Notes: generated from the letters alone by a model not told the origin. 33,072 nucleotides of DNA from an uncultured Eubacteriales bacterium (GCA_951800645.1 CATOIK010000023.1:1-33072), one strand, 5' to 3'; numbered from the stretch's first letter, positions 7,438-16,033 are shown. Made by a program: numbers and translations.

Positions 7438-8793
7438 ATGTTTGAGAAAATCCTAATCGCCAACCGTGGCGAGATTGCAGTGAGAATTATAAGAGCGTGC
7501 CGGGAAATGGGAATTAAGACTGTAGCGGTCTATTCGGAAGCGGACAGGGACAGCCTGCACACCTTGCTGGCAGATGAGGCCATTTGCATCGGACCGGCTC
7601 CTTCCACCCAGAGCTATCTGAATATGGAGCGGATTCTGGCAGCCACTGTGGCTATGAAGGCAGAGGCCATTCATCCGGGATTTGGATTTTTATCGGAAAA
7701 TGCCCGGTTTGCGGAACTGTGTGAAAAGTGCAGCATCGCCTTTATTGGCCCCTCTGCAGAAATTATCAACCGGATGGGCAATAAGTCGGAGGCCAGAAAG
7801 ACCATGATGGAAGCCGGTGTGCCGGTGGTTCCAGGCGGAAAGGAGCCGGTTCGTCATGTGGACGAGGCTTTAAAGCTGGCAAAAGAGATTGGTTTTCCGG
7901 TTATGATCAAGGCATCCTCTGGCGGAGGCGGAAAAGGCATGCGGGTTTCCTACGGCGAGGAGGATTTTGCTGCTAATTTCCAGAATGCCCAGATGGAATC
8001 CATCAAGGGATTTTCCGATGATACCATGTACCTGGAGCGGTATGTGGAGAAGCCCCGCCATATTGAGTTCCAGATCATGGCTGATAAGTTCGGCAATGTA
8101 GTTCATTTGGGAGAGAGGGACTGCTCCATTCAGCGGCGTCATCAGAAGGTGCTGGAGGAATCTCCTTCTGTGGCAATCTCGGAAGAACTGCGCCGGCAGA
8201 TGGGGGAGACAGCAGTCCGTGCAGCCAGGGCAGTAGGCTATGAGAATGCAGGAACCATTGAGTTTCTTTTGGATAAAAATAAGAATTTCTATTTTATGGA
8301 AATGAATACCAGGATTCAGGTGGAGCATCCGGTAACGGAGATGGTTAGCGGTCTGGACTTAATCAAAGAGCAGATCTGCGTGGCAGCAGGGGAACCTTTA
8401 AGTGTTTCCCAGAAGGATGTGAAAATCCAGGGTCACGCCATTGAGTGCCGCATCAATGCGGAGAATCCGGCAAAGCATTTTATGCCTTGTCCGGGACTGA
8501 TTACCAATGTTCATTTTCCCGGCGGAAACGGAGTTCGGGTGGACACCCATATTTACAAAGATTACCGTGTACCGGCCAATTACGATTCCATGCTGATGAA
8601 GCTGATTGTCCATGGGCGGGACCGGAAAGAGGCCATTGCCAAGATGCGCAGTGCTCTGGGAGAACTGGTAATTGAAGGCATCGATACAAATCTGGATTTC
8701 CAGTATGAAATTTTAAGCAACTATGTATATGAGGATGGGCAGGCGGTAGACACAGATTTTATTCCTGCTTATTTCCCCGACTATGTAAAGTAA
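7438..8793 (+). CDS. accC: Biotin carboxylase subunit of acetyl-CoA carboxylase (AccC)
   Basis: AccC carboxylates the biotin of AccB using ATP and bicarbonate. The 451-aa ATP-grasp protein has KILIANRGEIAVRI at its start, the glycine-rich ATP loop SSGGGGKGMR, the block HIEFQIMAD, and EMNTRIQVEHPVTE. Length matches the family (447-455). The ATG at 7438 has GAGG 7 bases upstream. A GTG one codon earlier is in frame but unlikely. Confidence 0.96.
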   Translation: MFEKILIANRGEIAVRIIRACREMGIKTVAVYSEADRDSLHTLLADEAICIGPAPSTQSYLNMERILAATVAMKAEAIHPGFGFLSENARFAELCEKCSIAFIGPSAEIINRMGNKSEARKTMMEAGVPVVPGGKEPVRHVDEALKLAKEIGFPVMIKASSGGGGKGMRVSYGEEDFAANFQNAQMESIKGFSDDTMYLERYVEKPRHIEFQIMADKFGNVVHLGERDCSIQRRHQKVLEESPSVAISEELRRQMGETAVRAARAVGYENAGTIEFLLDKNKNFYFMEMNTRIQVEHPVTEMVSGLDLIKEQICVAAGEPLSVSQKDVKIQGHAIECRINAENPAKHFMPCPGLITNVHFPGGNGVRVDTHIYKDYRVPANYDSMLMKLIVHGRDRKEAIAKMRSALGELVIEGIDTNLDFQYEILSNYVYEDGQAVDTDFIPAYFPDYVK

Positions 8794-8848
8794 GCGGCAT
8801 TTGGGCGCAGGTTAAGGGATAGCGGCGTCCCCGCAAGGAGGATGAAGT

Positions 8849-10594
8849 ATGTTAAAGGATATGTTTAAAAAAACCTATACGGTCATCGACAGCCACCATA
8901 AAGTGGCAAAGAAAAACACTGCGGAGGAACCCAGTATTCCGGAGGGACTGTGGAAAAAATGCAATAAATGCGGTCAGCCCATCTATGTGGAGGATGTGAA
9001 AAATAATTATTATGTCTGCCCTAAATGCGGCGGATATTTCCGGGTTCATGCTTACCGCCGGATTGAGATGCTGATGGACGAAGGAACATTTCAGGAATGG
9101 GACAAAGAGATGGAATTCTCTAATCCTCTGGATTTTCCGGGATATGAGAAGAAGGTTTTAGCTATTCAGGAAAAAACAAAACTGAATGAGGCTGTAGTAA
9201 CCGGAATGGGAACCATCAAAGGAAATCCGGCGGCAGTAGGCGTCTGCGACGCCCGGTTTATAATGAGCAGTATGGGCCATGTGATGGGAGAGAAGATTAC
9301 CCGAATGGTGGAGCGGGCTACGGTTGAGAAAATGCCGGTTATTATTTTTGCCTGCTCCGGCGGCGCCAGAATGCAGGAAGGGATTGTATCCCTGATGCAG
9401 ATGGCAAAAACCTCTGCAGCTCTTAAAAAGCATCACGAGGCAGGCCAGCTTTTCATCAGTGTGCTGACCGACCCTACCACCGGCGGCGTGACAGCCAGCT
9501 TTGCCATGCTGGGAGACATCATTCTGGCAGAGCCAGGGGCTTTAATTGGGTTTGCCGGACCCAGGGTAATTCAGCAGACCATTGGACAGAAGCTGCCGGA
9601 GGGATTCCAGCGTGCAGAATTTCTGTTGGAGCATGGATTTGTGGACAAGATTGTGGAGCGGCATGAGCAGCGGGATGTGATTGGGGATATTCTGCGGATG
9701 CACAGAAAGAAGGCGGGGGCAGAACAGGACTTTGAGACCGGTGTGAATGAAGGTAAGCAGCAGGCTGACGCTGGCACGGAAAATGGAAGGTTAAGGGCTG
9801 TAAAAAACAGCGGCAAGAGCGCCTGGGATACGGTGCTGCTTTCCCGTGACGGCGGCCGCCCGGTAGCCACGGATTACATCAACGCAATCTTCGATGATTT
9901 TATGGAGTTTCACGGTGACCGGTATTTTAAGGATGACGGCGCCGTTGTAGGCGGAATTGCCACCTTTCGGGGGATTCCGGTGACGGTTATCGGTCAGCAG
10001 AAGGGCAGAACTACGCGGGAGAATATCCGGCGGAATTTTGGTATGCCGTCTCCGGAGGGGTATCGGAAGGCTTTGCGGCTGATGAAGCAGGCAGAGACCT
10101 TTGGCCGTCCCATCATCTGTTTTGTAGATACGCCAGGCGCATTCTGCGGATTGGAAGCAGAGGAACGGGGACAAGGCGAGGCGATTGCCCGCAACCTGTT
10201 TGAGATGGCGTCTCTGACAGTGCCTGTACTTTCTCTGGTAATTGGAGAGGGAGGCAGTGGCGGCGCTTTAGCCATGGCAGTTGCCAATGAAGTGTGGATG
10301 ATGGAAAATGCCATTTATTCTATTCTTTCACCAGAGGGTTTTGCGTCTATTCTCTGGAAGGACAGCAAGAAGGCAGCCGAGGCAGCGCGGGTGATGAAAA
10401 TTACTGCAGCCGACCTGTACGAGCAGGGATTGATTGAAGAAATTATTTCGGAAGCAGAGCCGGCCTCTCCGGAGACAATGCCGGTGATTGCCGGTATCAT
10501 CCGGGAGCGGATGGGCAGTTTCTTAAAGAAATATGAAACCATGGCGGCGGAAGAAATCCGGGAGCAGCGCTATCAGCGCTTCCGCAGGATATAG
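8849..10594 (+). CDS. accDA: Acetyl-CoA carboxylase carboxyltransferase, fused beta and alpha subunits (AccD-AccA)
   Basis: This protein transfers carboxylate from biotin to acetyl-CoA to make malonyl-CoA. At 581 aa it joins two proteins that are separate in E. coli (304 and 319 aa). Residues 1-~285 are AccD, with the zinc ribbon Cys38/41/57/60 and the crotonase-fold blocks CSGGARMQEG and LTDPTTGGV. After a charged linker (~286-325), residues 326-581 are AccA, with IGQQKGR, RRNFGMPSPEGYRKALRLM, IGEGGSGGALA and SPEGFASILW. The ~60-residue N-terminal helical region of free-standing AccA is missing at the junction. AAGGAGG lies 7 bases before the ATG. No frameshift or stop separates the halves. 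Confidence 0.94.
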   Translation: MLKDMFKKTYTVIDSHHKVAKKNTAEEPSIPEGLWKKCNKCGQPIYVEDVKNNYYVCPKCGGYFRVHAYRRIEMLMDEGTFQEWDKEMEFSNPLDFPGYEKKVLAIQEKTKLNEAVVTGMGTIKGNPAAVGVCDARFIMSSMGHVMGEKITRMVERATVEKMPVIIFACSGGARMQEGIVSLMQMAKTSAALKKHHEAGQLFISVLTDPTTGGVTASFAMLGDIILAEPGALIGFAGPRVIQQTIGQKLPEGFQRAEFLLEHGFVDKIVERHEQRDVIGDILRMHRKKAGAEQDFETGVNEGKQQADAGTENGRLRAVKNSGKSAWDTVLLSRDGGRPVATDYINAIFDDFMEFHGDRYFKDDGAVVGGIATFRGIPVTVIGQQKGRTTRENIRRNFGMPSPEGYRKALRLMKQAETFGRPIICFVDTPGAFCGLEAEERGQGEAIARNLFEMASLTVPVLSLVIGEGGSGGALAMAVANEVWMMENAIYSILSPEGFASILWKDSKKAAEAARVMKITAADLYEQGLIEEIISEAEPASPETMPVIAGIIRERMGSFLKKYETMAAEEIREQRYQRFRRI

Positions 10595-10613
10595 GGGTGG
10601 GAGGTGACTTATC

Positions 10614-11714
10614 TTGAAACCATTGGTGATAGGAGATTTGAAAGCAGACTGTCCGGTTATCCAGGGCGGCATGGGAGTAGGCATCAGCCTGTCTTCTTTG
10701 GCCGGGGCTGTGGCGAAGGCCGGTGGGGTGGGGATCATTTCTACTGCCCAGATTGGATTTCGGGAACCGGACTTTTTAAAGGCGCCCCTGGAGGCCAATC
10801 TGCGGGCTATCCGGACTGAATTTGAAAAAGCCCGGAAAATTGCCCCAAAGGGAATTATCGGATTCAATATTATGGTAGCTACAAAGCAGTACGCCCTTTA
10901 TGTGAAAGAGGCGGTAAAGGCCGGCGCAGACCTGATTATTTCCGGCGCAGGGCTGCCGGTGATTTTGCCGGAGCTGGTGGAAGGCGCAAAGACCAAAATT
11001 GCTCCTATCGTTTCTACGGCAAAGTCTGCGTCTGTCATTTGTAAGATGTGGGACCGGAAATATCATCGGATTCCGGATCTGGTAGTAATTGAAGGGCCTT
11101 TGGCCGGCGGACACCTGGGATTTTCCAGGGAAGACCTTACCCGGTATGGGGCGGATACGGCCAAGGTAAGAGAGACCTATGACCGGGATGCCTACGACGG
11201 GGAAATCCGGAGCATTATGAAGATCGTGAGGGAGTATGGGGAAAAGTATAAGACTCATATTCCGGTGGCTATTGCAGGCGGTATCTTCAGCCGTCAGGAT
11301 GTGGAGCACGCCACGGAGCTGGGGGCAGATGCTGTGCAGGTAGGCACCCGGTTTGTAACGACTGAGGAGTGCGACGCGCCCATGAGCTACAAGCAGGCTT
11401 ATCTGGATGCCGGAGAGGAAGATATTGTCATTACTCAAAGTCCGGTGGGAATGCCGGGAAGAGCCATTCGCAACCGCTTTTTAGAGGGAGTAGAACAGCA
11501 GAAGGCAGCAGGAGAGAAGGCAAAAGTCAGTCATTGCTATCAGTGTCTGGAGCACTGCGATCCGAAAAATATTCCCTATTGCATCACAAAAGCATTGTCC
11601 AATGCGGCAGAGGGAGATTTAGACCATGCTCTGCTGTTTTGCGGAAGCAATGCCTGTCGTTGTGAGAAAATTGAGACAGTGGCGGATGTGATGAAGGACT
11701 TGGCCGGGGCATAG
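10614..11714 (+). CDS. FabK/nitronate monooxygenase-like FMN flavoprotein with Cys-rich C-terminus
   Basis: This 366-aa TIM-barrel flavoprotein is of the 2-nitropropane dioxygenase/FabK superfamily. Blocks seen are CPVIQGGMGVGIS, GADLIISGAGLP, GPLAGGHLGF (His167, the catalytic position), IAGGIFS and GTRF. Unlike FabK, it continues with a C-terminal Cys cluster CYQCLEHC plus further Cys residues and a final CGSNACRC, which suggests a metal or Fe-S site. It starts 19 bases after accDA with GGGAGGTG before a TTG start codon, so it is probably the last gene of the operon. Substrate is unknown. An accessory enoyl reductase or a detoxifying nitronate oxidase are both possible. Confidence 0.82.
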   Translation: MKPLVIGDLKADCPVIQGGMGVGISLSSLAGAVAKAGGVGIISTAQIGFREPDFLKAPLEANLRAIRTEFEKARKIAPKGIIGFNIMVATKQYALYVKEAVKAGADLIISGAGLPVILPELVEGAKTKIAPIVSTAKSASVICKMWDRKYHRIPDLVVIEGPLAGGHLGFSREDLTRYGADTAKVRETYDRDAYDGEIRSIMKIVREYGEKYKTHIPVAIAGGIFSRQDVEHATELGADAVQVGTRFVTTEECDAPMSYKQAYLDAGEEDIVITQSPVGMPGRAIRNRFLEGVEQQKAAGEKAKVSHCYQCLEHCDPKNIPYCITKALSNAAEGDLDHALLFCGSNACRCEKIETVADVMKDLAGA

Positions 11715-11744
11715 AGATAAACAGGTGTATCGAGGCAAACAGGG

Positions 11745-11774
11745 GCATAAATCGGTAGTGTTGTCCATAGATAT
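11745..11774 (+). promoter_or_regulatory. Possible sporulation (sigma-E type) promoter for spmAB
   Basis: GCATAAA (11745-11751) and CATAGATA (11766-11773) are separated by 14 bases. This resembles sigma-E elements of Bacillus (roughly GNATAWT, 14-15 bases, CATACANT). In B. subtilis spmAB is transcribed under sigma-E with dacB. The match is imperfect, so this is a hypothesis. Confidence 0.35.
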
Positions 11775-11809
11775 AGAGTAAATTAAGCCAAGACTATAAG
11801 GATAGGCCG

Positions 11810-12406
11810 ATGTTAAATTATCTATGGAGCTTTATGATTCTGCTGGGTATGCTCTGGGGAGCGGCAAACGGAAATCTGAATGAGGTTACCCAGGGGTTGC
11901 TTGATTCTGCAAAAGAAGCAGTTACCCTGGGTATTACTATGCTTGGAATTATGTCTTTCTGGTGCGGGATCCTGGAAGTGGGTACCCGTGCGGGGCTGAT
12001 TGACTGGCTGACCGGGAAAATGGATCCTGTCTTAAATTTTCTGTTTCCGGAATTGGAGCGGAATCATCCGGCCAGGCGTCCCCTGGCAGTCAACATGACT
12101 GCCAATATGCTGGGAGTAGGCATGGCGGCTACTCCTGCCGGGCTGGAAGCTATGGAAAAGCTGGCTGTTTCCAGACAAGAGCCGGGGGTTGCCACCAATT
12201 CCATGTGTACTTTTCTGATTTTGAATATTTCTTCCCTGCAGCTTATTCCGGTTACCATGATTGCCTACCGCAGCCAGTACGGCTCCGTAAATCCGGCGGC
12301 GGTTTTAGGGCCGGCTCTTATGGCTACCGCCTGTTCCACCCTGGCAGCGATTGTCTTTTGTAAGTGTATGGACTGGATTCACCGGAAAAAGGGGGTGGGC
12401 CTGTGA
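11810..12406 (+). CDS. spmA: Spore maturation protein A
   Basis: This 198-aa membrane protein with several hydrophobic segments carries the gate/nucleoside-recognition-type pattern of SpmA. Recognisable blocks are LGIMSFWCGILEVG, MTANMLGVGMAATPAGLEAM and FLILNISSLQLIPVT. In B. subtilis SpmA and SpmB are needed for spore core dehydration and heat resistance. The last codons overlap spmB by 4 bases (GTGA), which implies translational coupling. Its presence argues that the host forms endospores. Confidence 0.9.
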   Translation: MLNYLWSFMILLGMLWGAANGNLNEVTQGLLDSAKEAVTLGITMLGIMSFWCGILEVGTRAGLIDWLTGKMDPVLNFLFPELERNHPARRPLAVNMTANMLGVGMAATPAGLEAMEKLAVSRQEPGVATNSMCTFLILNISSLQLIPVTMIAYRSQYGSVNPAAVLGPALMATACSTLAAIVFCKCMDWIHRKKGVGL

Positions 12407-12924
12407 TTTTATGGCTTTCTCAGATTATTATCCCCTTGGCGGTGTGCTATATTATTGGATTTGGACTGCTGTCAAAGCGTCCGGTATTTGAGGACTTTTT
12501 AGAAGGCGCCAAAACAGGAATGAAGACGGTGGCAGGTGTGATGCCTACCTTGATTGGTCTGATGTGTGCAGTAGGGGTACTGCGGACTTCCGGATTTTTA
12601 GAGGCAGCAGGAAATTGGCTGGCAGGCCCGGCAGCTTTCCTTCATTTTCCGTCAGAGCTGATTCCTTTGACCTTGATCCGGCTGGTGTCCAACTCTGCGG
12701 CCACCGGCCTGGTGCTGGATATTTTTGGCCGGTTCGGCCCGGATTCGCCTCTTGGAATGTGTGCCTCTGTGATGATGAGCTCTACAGAGACCGTGCTTTA
12801 CTGTCTGAGTATTTACTTCGGTTCTGTGAAGATTAAAAAGACCCGGTATGCTCTGCCAGGGGCGCTGATTGCTACCGCTTTCGGGATTATGGCCAGCATA
12901 TGGCTGACTATGGGAATGGTCTAA
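12403..12924 (+). CDS. spmB: Spore maturation protein B
   Basis: This 173-aa integral membrane protein is the partner of SpmA. It has the conserved segments GAKTGMKTVAGVMPTLIGLM and LIRLVSNSAATGLVLDIF, and MSSTETVLYCLSIYFGSV, where the TETxxY pattern is typical of SpmB. I chose the GTG at 12403, preceded by a G-rich ribosome site and overlapping the spmA stop. The open frame continues upstream to 12364 inside spmA, which is unlikely to be used. No strong terminator follows. Confidence 0.9.
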   Translation: MILWLSQIIIPLAVCYIIGFGLLSKRPVFEDFLEGAKTGMKTVAGVMPTLIGLMCAVGVLRTSGFLEAAGNWLAGPAAFLHFPSELIPLTLIRLVSNSAATGLVLDIFGRFGPDSPLGMCASVMMSSTETVLYCLSIYFGSVKIKKTRYALPGALIATAFGIMASIWLTMGMV

Positions 12925-12984
12925 GGTGGTTTTTTTGTTACGAAAAAAATACAATCTTGTAAGAATTTCCTAATAAAAACCCAG

Positions 12985-13013
12985 TTGTCGAACCGGGGGA
13001 AATCATGTATAAT
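12985..13013 (+). promoter_or_regulatory. Promoter of fabT
   Basis: TTGTCG (12985-12990) and a perfect TATAAT (13008-13013) are spaced 17 bases apart. Transcription would start near 13020, about 36 bases before the fabT start codon. I found no TTTGA...TCAAA operator here, so autoregulation by FabT is not supported at this promoter. Confidence 0.75.
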
Positions 13014-13055
13014 CATGGGGAGACTTTGGTCTTTCTAGTGCAGTAAGGAGAAATC

Positions 13056-13499
13056 GTGGATACTTATGCAACGCTCAATGATGTTTTAGTAAATCTGTTC
13101 CGGGATATTATGACTTTAGAAGCACAGTCAATTATCACGGAGGAATACAAGGACATCACCAATAACGATATGCATGTAATTGAGGCCATTGGCATTGGAG
13201 AACCCAAGAATATGAGCACCATCGCCCGGCAGTTGTCTGTAACGGTGGGAACGCTTACCATTGCCATGAACAGCCTTGTAAAAAAAGGTTATGTGACTAG
13301 GGAACGCGGGCAGGAGGACCGCCGCGTTGTCTATATTTCGTTGTCTGAAAAAGGCCGTCAGGCCTATCAGAACCATGAGGATTTCCACAAACGGATGATT
13401 GACGCCGTCTTAAAAGACCTTACTCCTGAGGAGACCGCCAGTCTGGTAACGGCGCTGACAAAGCTGGATAAATGGTTTCGCAGCGGCGATGACATTTAA
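13056..13499 (+). CDS. fabT: FabT-like MarR-family repressor of fatty acid synthesis
   Basis: This is a 147-aa winged-helix regulator. It shares with streptococcal FabT the patterns YKDIT..DMHVIEAIG (FabT: FKDIS..EMHTIDVIG) and VTVGTLTIAMNSLVKKGY. The wing sequence DRRVVYISLSEKGR and the FHKRMID helix also match. In streptococci FabT, with long-chain acyl-ACP as corepressor, represses the fab operon. Here the same operon order lies 1.3 kb upstream and has a matching operator at 1110-1126. Start is GTG with AAGGAG 5 bases upstream. The 18-base gap to the next gene suggests cotranscription with the lipoprotein. A generic MarR role is the alternative. Confidence 0.85.
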   Translation: MDTYATLNDVLVNLFRDIMTLEAQSIITEEYKDITNNDMHVIEAIGIGEPKNMSTIARQLSVTVGTLTIAMNSLVKKGYVTRERGQEDRRVVYISLSEKGRQAYQNHEDFHKRMIDAVLKDLTPEETASLVTALTKLDKWFRSGDDI

Positions 13500-13517
13500 A
13501 AGGAGGCAATTTTTACT

Positions 13518-14081
13518 ATGAAGCGAGCAGTCATGGGCTTTTTAGGAGCCCTGATGATTTTATCATTGGCAGCATGCACCCCAACCACAGAAAAGAACAA
13601 GACCGGTCAGGTCAAGGAGACCGAGGCAGAAGTAACCAAGAGCAAGGAAGGGTCCGGCGTGGTAACTGACAAGCCGATTGACAAGGACGCCCCGGATTTG
13701 GACATCATTTCTATTTATACGGTCAGCGAGGACGGCAGTAAGCTGGAAGGCACCATGGACGGTGTGGAGGCCAGAGACGCCCAGTCCCTGGTGGATTTGC
13801 TGGTTCAGTACGGCGTGCTGGAGGATGGCACCAAAGCAGTCAGCTTTGAGAAAGAAGGCACTGCAGCCAGCCAGGTAACCGGCCCGGGCGCATCGGAGGC
13901 ATCTTCCTTAAGTGAGTACGGCACTCTGGAGCTGAGCCAGTTCCCAGAAGAACACCGGGAGATGAAGCTGCAGGCTGTAGCCAACACCTTCATTGAGAAC
14001 ATGGATGTTCTGTATCTGACGATTTCCGTGGATGGGGAAGTTCTGGTGGAGAATGTAGATTTTGAAGATGCAGGAAAATAA
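13518..14081 (+). CDS. Small lipoprotein with possible GerMN-like domain
   Basis: This is a 187-aa secreted lipoprotein. Residues 1-19 are a signal peptide with lipobox LAAC (Cys20). They are followed by a charged, Thr/Lys/Glu-rich tether to ~55 and a C-terminal domain ~60-187. That domain has strands around DIISIYTVSEDG, a helix around QSLVDLLVQYGVL, the segment GTLELSQFP, and a closing FIENMDVLYLTISVDGE. This order resembles GerMN domains of spore germination and sporulation lipoproteins, but the match is weak. It follows fabT by 18 bases with AGGAGG and is followed by a strong terminator. Confidence 0.75.
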   Translation: MKRAVMGFLGALMILSLAACTPTTEKNKTGQVKETEAEVTKSKEGSGVVTDKPIDKDAPDLDIISIYTVSEDGSKLEGTMDGVEARDAQSLVDLLVQYGVLEDGTKAVSFEKEGTAASQVTGPGASEASSLSEYGTLELSQFPEEHREMKLQAVANTFIENMDVLYLTISVDGEVLVENVDFEDAGK

Positions 14082-14084
14082 ATA

Positions 14085-14131
14085 AAAGGCAGGATCAACA
14101 TGTTATGATGATATGTTGACCCTGCTTTTTT
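14085..14131. terminator. Bidirectional terminator between convergent genes
   Basis: GCAGG-A-TCAACAT pairs with ATGTTGA-C-CCTGC (12 pairs, one mismatch) around an 11-base loop. It is followed by TTTTTT on the plus strand and flanked by an A-rich run upstream that gives U residues on the minus strand. It can end both the fabT transcript and the DUF885 gene transcript arriving from the right. Confidence 0.88.
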
Positions 14132-14147
14132 AATGATATAGGTACGA

Positions 14148-16010
14148 TTATACCTTTTCCCCCATCAGCCAGCTTGTAAAATACGCCTGAATCACATCAA
14201 AGGGCGCATTTCCAATATCCAGAAGGAAGGTGTGGAAGGCTTTTACATCGAATTTCTGGCCTAATTCTGCCTCTGCGGTGGTTCGCATATTCTGGATTTC
14301 CAGGGCGCCTACAAAGTAGGATAAGTAGTTAGCCGGGTTTTCCACCATCACCTGGAACAGAGAATCGGCAGAGGCTTCCACCATTTCTGTATCCGTGTAG
14401 TAGTGGGTTAAGTAGTCCCGGACATCGTCCCGCTCCCAGCCTAAGTAGTTGACAGCAAGATCCAGGTAGGCATGAAGCCCTAAGGTAGCCATGGAGTTAG
14501 CGGCCAGAAGTTTTCCCAGCTCCGGGGAAAGGCCGTTGTCCATGGTATAGGACAGCCGTTCTACATAAGCAGCCCAGCCTTCGCTGTAGCCGGGGAAGGA
14601 CAGAATCCGACGCAGGTTGGAGGCGCAGTGAGTATTAAAATACACATTCTGGTACAGATGTCCCGGATAGCCCTCGTGGGCGATGGTAGGGAACAGGCTT
14701 TCCTCAGGGTAGCGGGGATTCCGGTTGATGTAAATTACATTTTCTGTCACATCGTCAATAGGAGATTTTAAGTAAAAGGCCGGGCTTAAGGATAGCTCTA
14801 AGGCCTCCGGCACATCCTTTAAGAAAAAGCGGCACTTAGGCAATTCCGGAAATTCCTCTGATGCCAGCTTTTCTAGTTCCTTTAACATGGCTGTGGCTTC
14901 CGTCTGGCAGAACTGGTAGGAGTCCAACTGCGCTGCCAGATCCGGGTGTTCCGACAGAAGCTGGGATGTGGTTTTTACATTGTCCAGAAGGGCTGTTTCC
15001 ACGGCGTTCATCAGCTCTTCTACAGAGTCGTAGGAGGTGCCGGTGTTGGCGTAAACCAAATACTGATAATATTTCTTTCCCTCCGGGAATCCGCACATTC
15101 CCTTCTGGTTGGTTCCGGTTCCTTTGAGAGCAGTCATGCCGTCAATCAAAAGCTGATAGGCAGGTACAAAGCTTTGCTCCAGCAGCTCAGCGTTGCGCTG
15201 TTTGTAGGCGTCGGTTTCCTCCTGCGTCAGTCCCTCCACTTTAGCCAACCGTTCATGGAAGGTGTCGATCATAAAATTATCGCCGGGAACTAAAAGATAG
15301 CTTTCACAGGATTCGATAACATGGTCGATGCTGGTATCGCTCATCATCAGGCCAGCCTCGGCCACCTTCTGCTCGTAAGCCAGAATTTCAGCGTAATAGT
15401 CGTCAATGGAATCCAGGATGGTTAAGTAATCCTCCACATCCTGCTTATCGTAAAAAGCGTACTCGCACAGCAGAATGGGAAGCTCCGCCTGAAGGCCGAT
15501 GGTGGAGGCCAGGGGTTGATAATAAAGCTCCAGGCCATTGCTTAAGGCTTCTGTTTTTAAAAAGCTTTCCAGGATTCGATACAGCAGTTTCTGGTCTTCC
15601 GTGAGAAGGGCTACATTGTAGGTAGAAAGCTCATTGGCCAGCTCCTGGCAGGTCTGGCGGTTTTCTGCCATGGCTTCCAGAGAAAGGGGCGTAAGCAGAT
15701 GCTCCGCCTGGGTAATGTTAAAGTTTTCCGGATATTTTATAAGGTAATGGAGATCCAGAAGACAGTCGGAAATCTCACTTAGAAATACCTTCTGTTCCAT
15801 TTCGGCAAAGCGTTTCTGCTCTGCCTGTTCCTGTTCATTGCGGGACGGCTGTTCCGACTTTGCCAGGGACTCCTCTGCTTCCTCCTGATAAGGGGCGGCA
15901 GTGGTTACAGCAGGCGCTTCCAGCCGAGGCAGGCATCCGGTCAAAGTCCAGACTGCCATAAAAACAGCCAGGAATGCTGCAATCCTCCGGGTATGTTTTG
16001 TATTCATCAT
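14148..16010 (-). CDS. DUF885-family lipoprotein, putative zinc metallopeptidase
   Basis: This 620-aa exported lipoprotein has a signal peptide with lipobox LTGC (Cys26). A short Pro/Ala/Glu-rich tether precedes a large mostly helical domain. The motif HEGYPGH at residues 445-451 is characteristic of DUF885 proteins and resembles an extended metallopeptidase site (His, Glu, second His). Peptidase activity is inferred from this motif and not proven for the family as a whole. AGGAGG lies 6 bases upstream of the first of two adjacent ATG codons. It has its own promoter and is transcribed against its neighbours. Confidence 0.85.
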   Translation of the reverse strand: MMNTKHTRRIAAFLAVFMAVWTLTGCLPRLEAPAVTTAAPYQEEAEESLAKSEQPSRNEQEQAEQKRFAEMEQKVFLSEISDCLLDLHYLIKYPENFNITQAEHLLTPLSLEAMAENRQTCQELANELSTYNVALLTEDQKLLYRILESFLKTEALSNGLELYYQPLASTIGLQAELPILLCEYAFYDKQDVEDYLTILDSIDDYYAEILAYEQKVAEAGLMMSDTSIDHVIESCESYLLVPGDNFMIDTFHERLAKVEGLTQEETDAYKQRNAELLEQSFVPAYQLLIDGMTALKGTGTNQKGMCGFPEGKKYYQYLVYANTGTSYDSVEELMNAVETALLDNVKTTSQLLSEHPDLAAQLDSYQFCQTEATAMLKELEKLASEEFPELPKCRFFLKDVPEALELSLSPAFYLKSPIDDVTENVIYINRNPRYPEESLFPTIAHEGYPGHLYQNVYFNTHCASNLRRILSFPGYSEGWAAYVERLSYTMDNGLSPELGKLLAANSMATLGLHAYLDLAVNYLGWERDDVRDYLTHYYTDTEMVEASADSLFQVMVENPANYLSYFVGALEIQNMRTTAEAELGQKFDVKAFHTFLLDIGNAPFDVIQAYFTSWLMGEKV

Positions 16011-16033
16011 GCAAATCCTCCTAAAGTGCTTCC

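Noticed and set aside
12925..12980. T-run/A-run pair after spmB as a terminator.
   Set aside because: The possible stem is only T-A pairs with no GC content, so it is unlikely to stop transcription.
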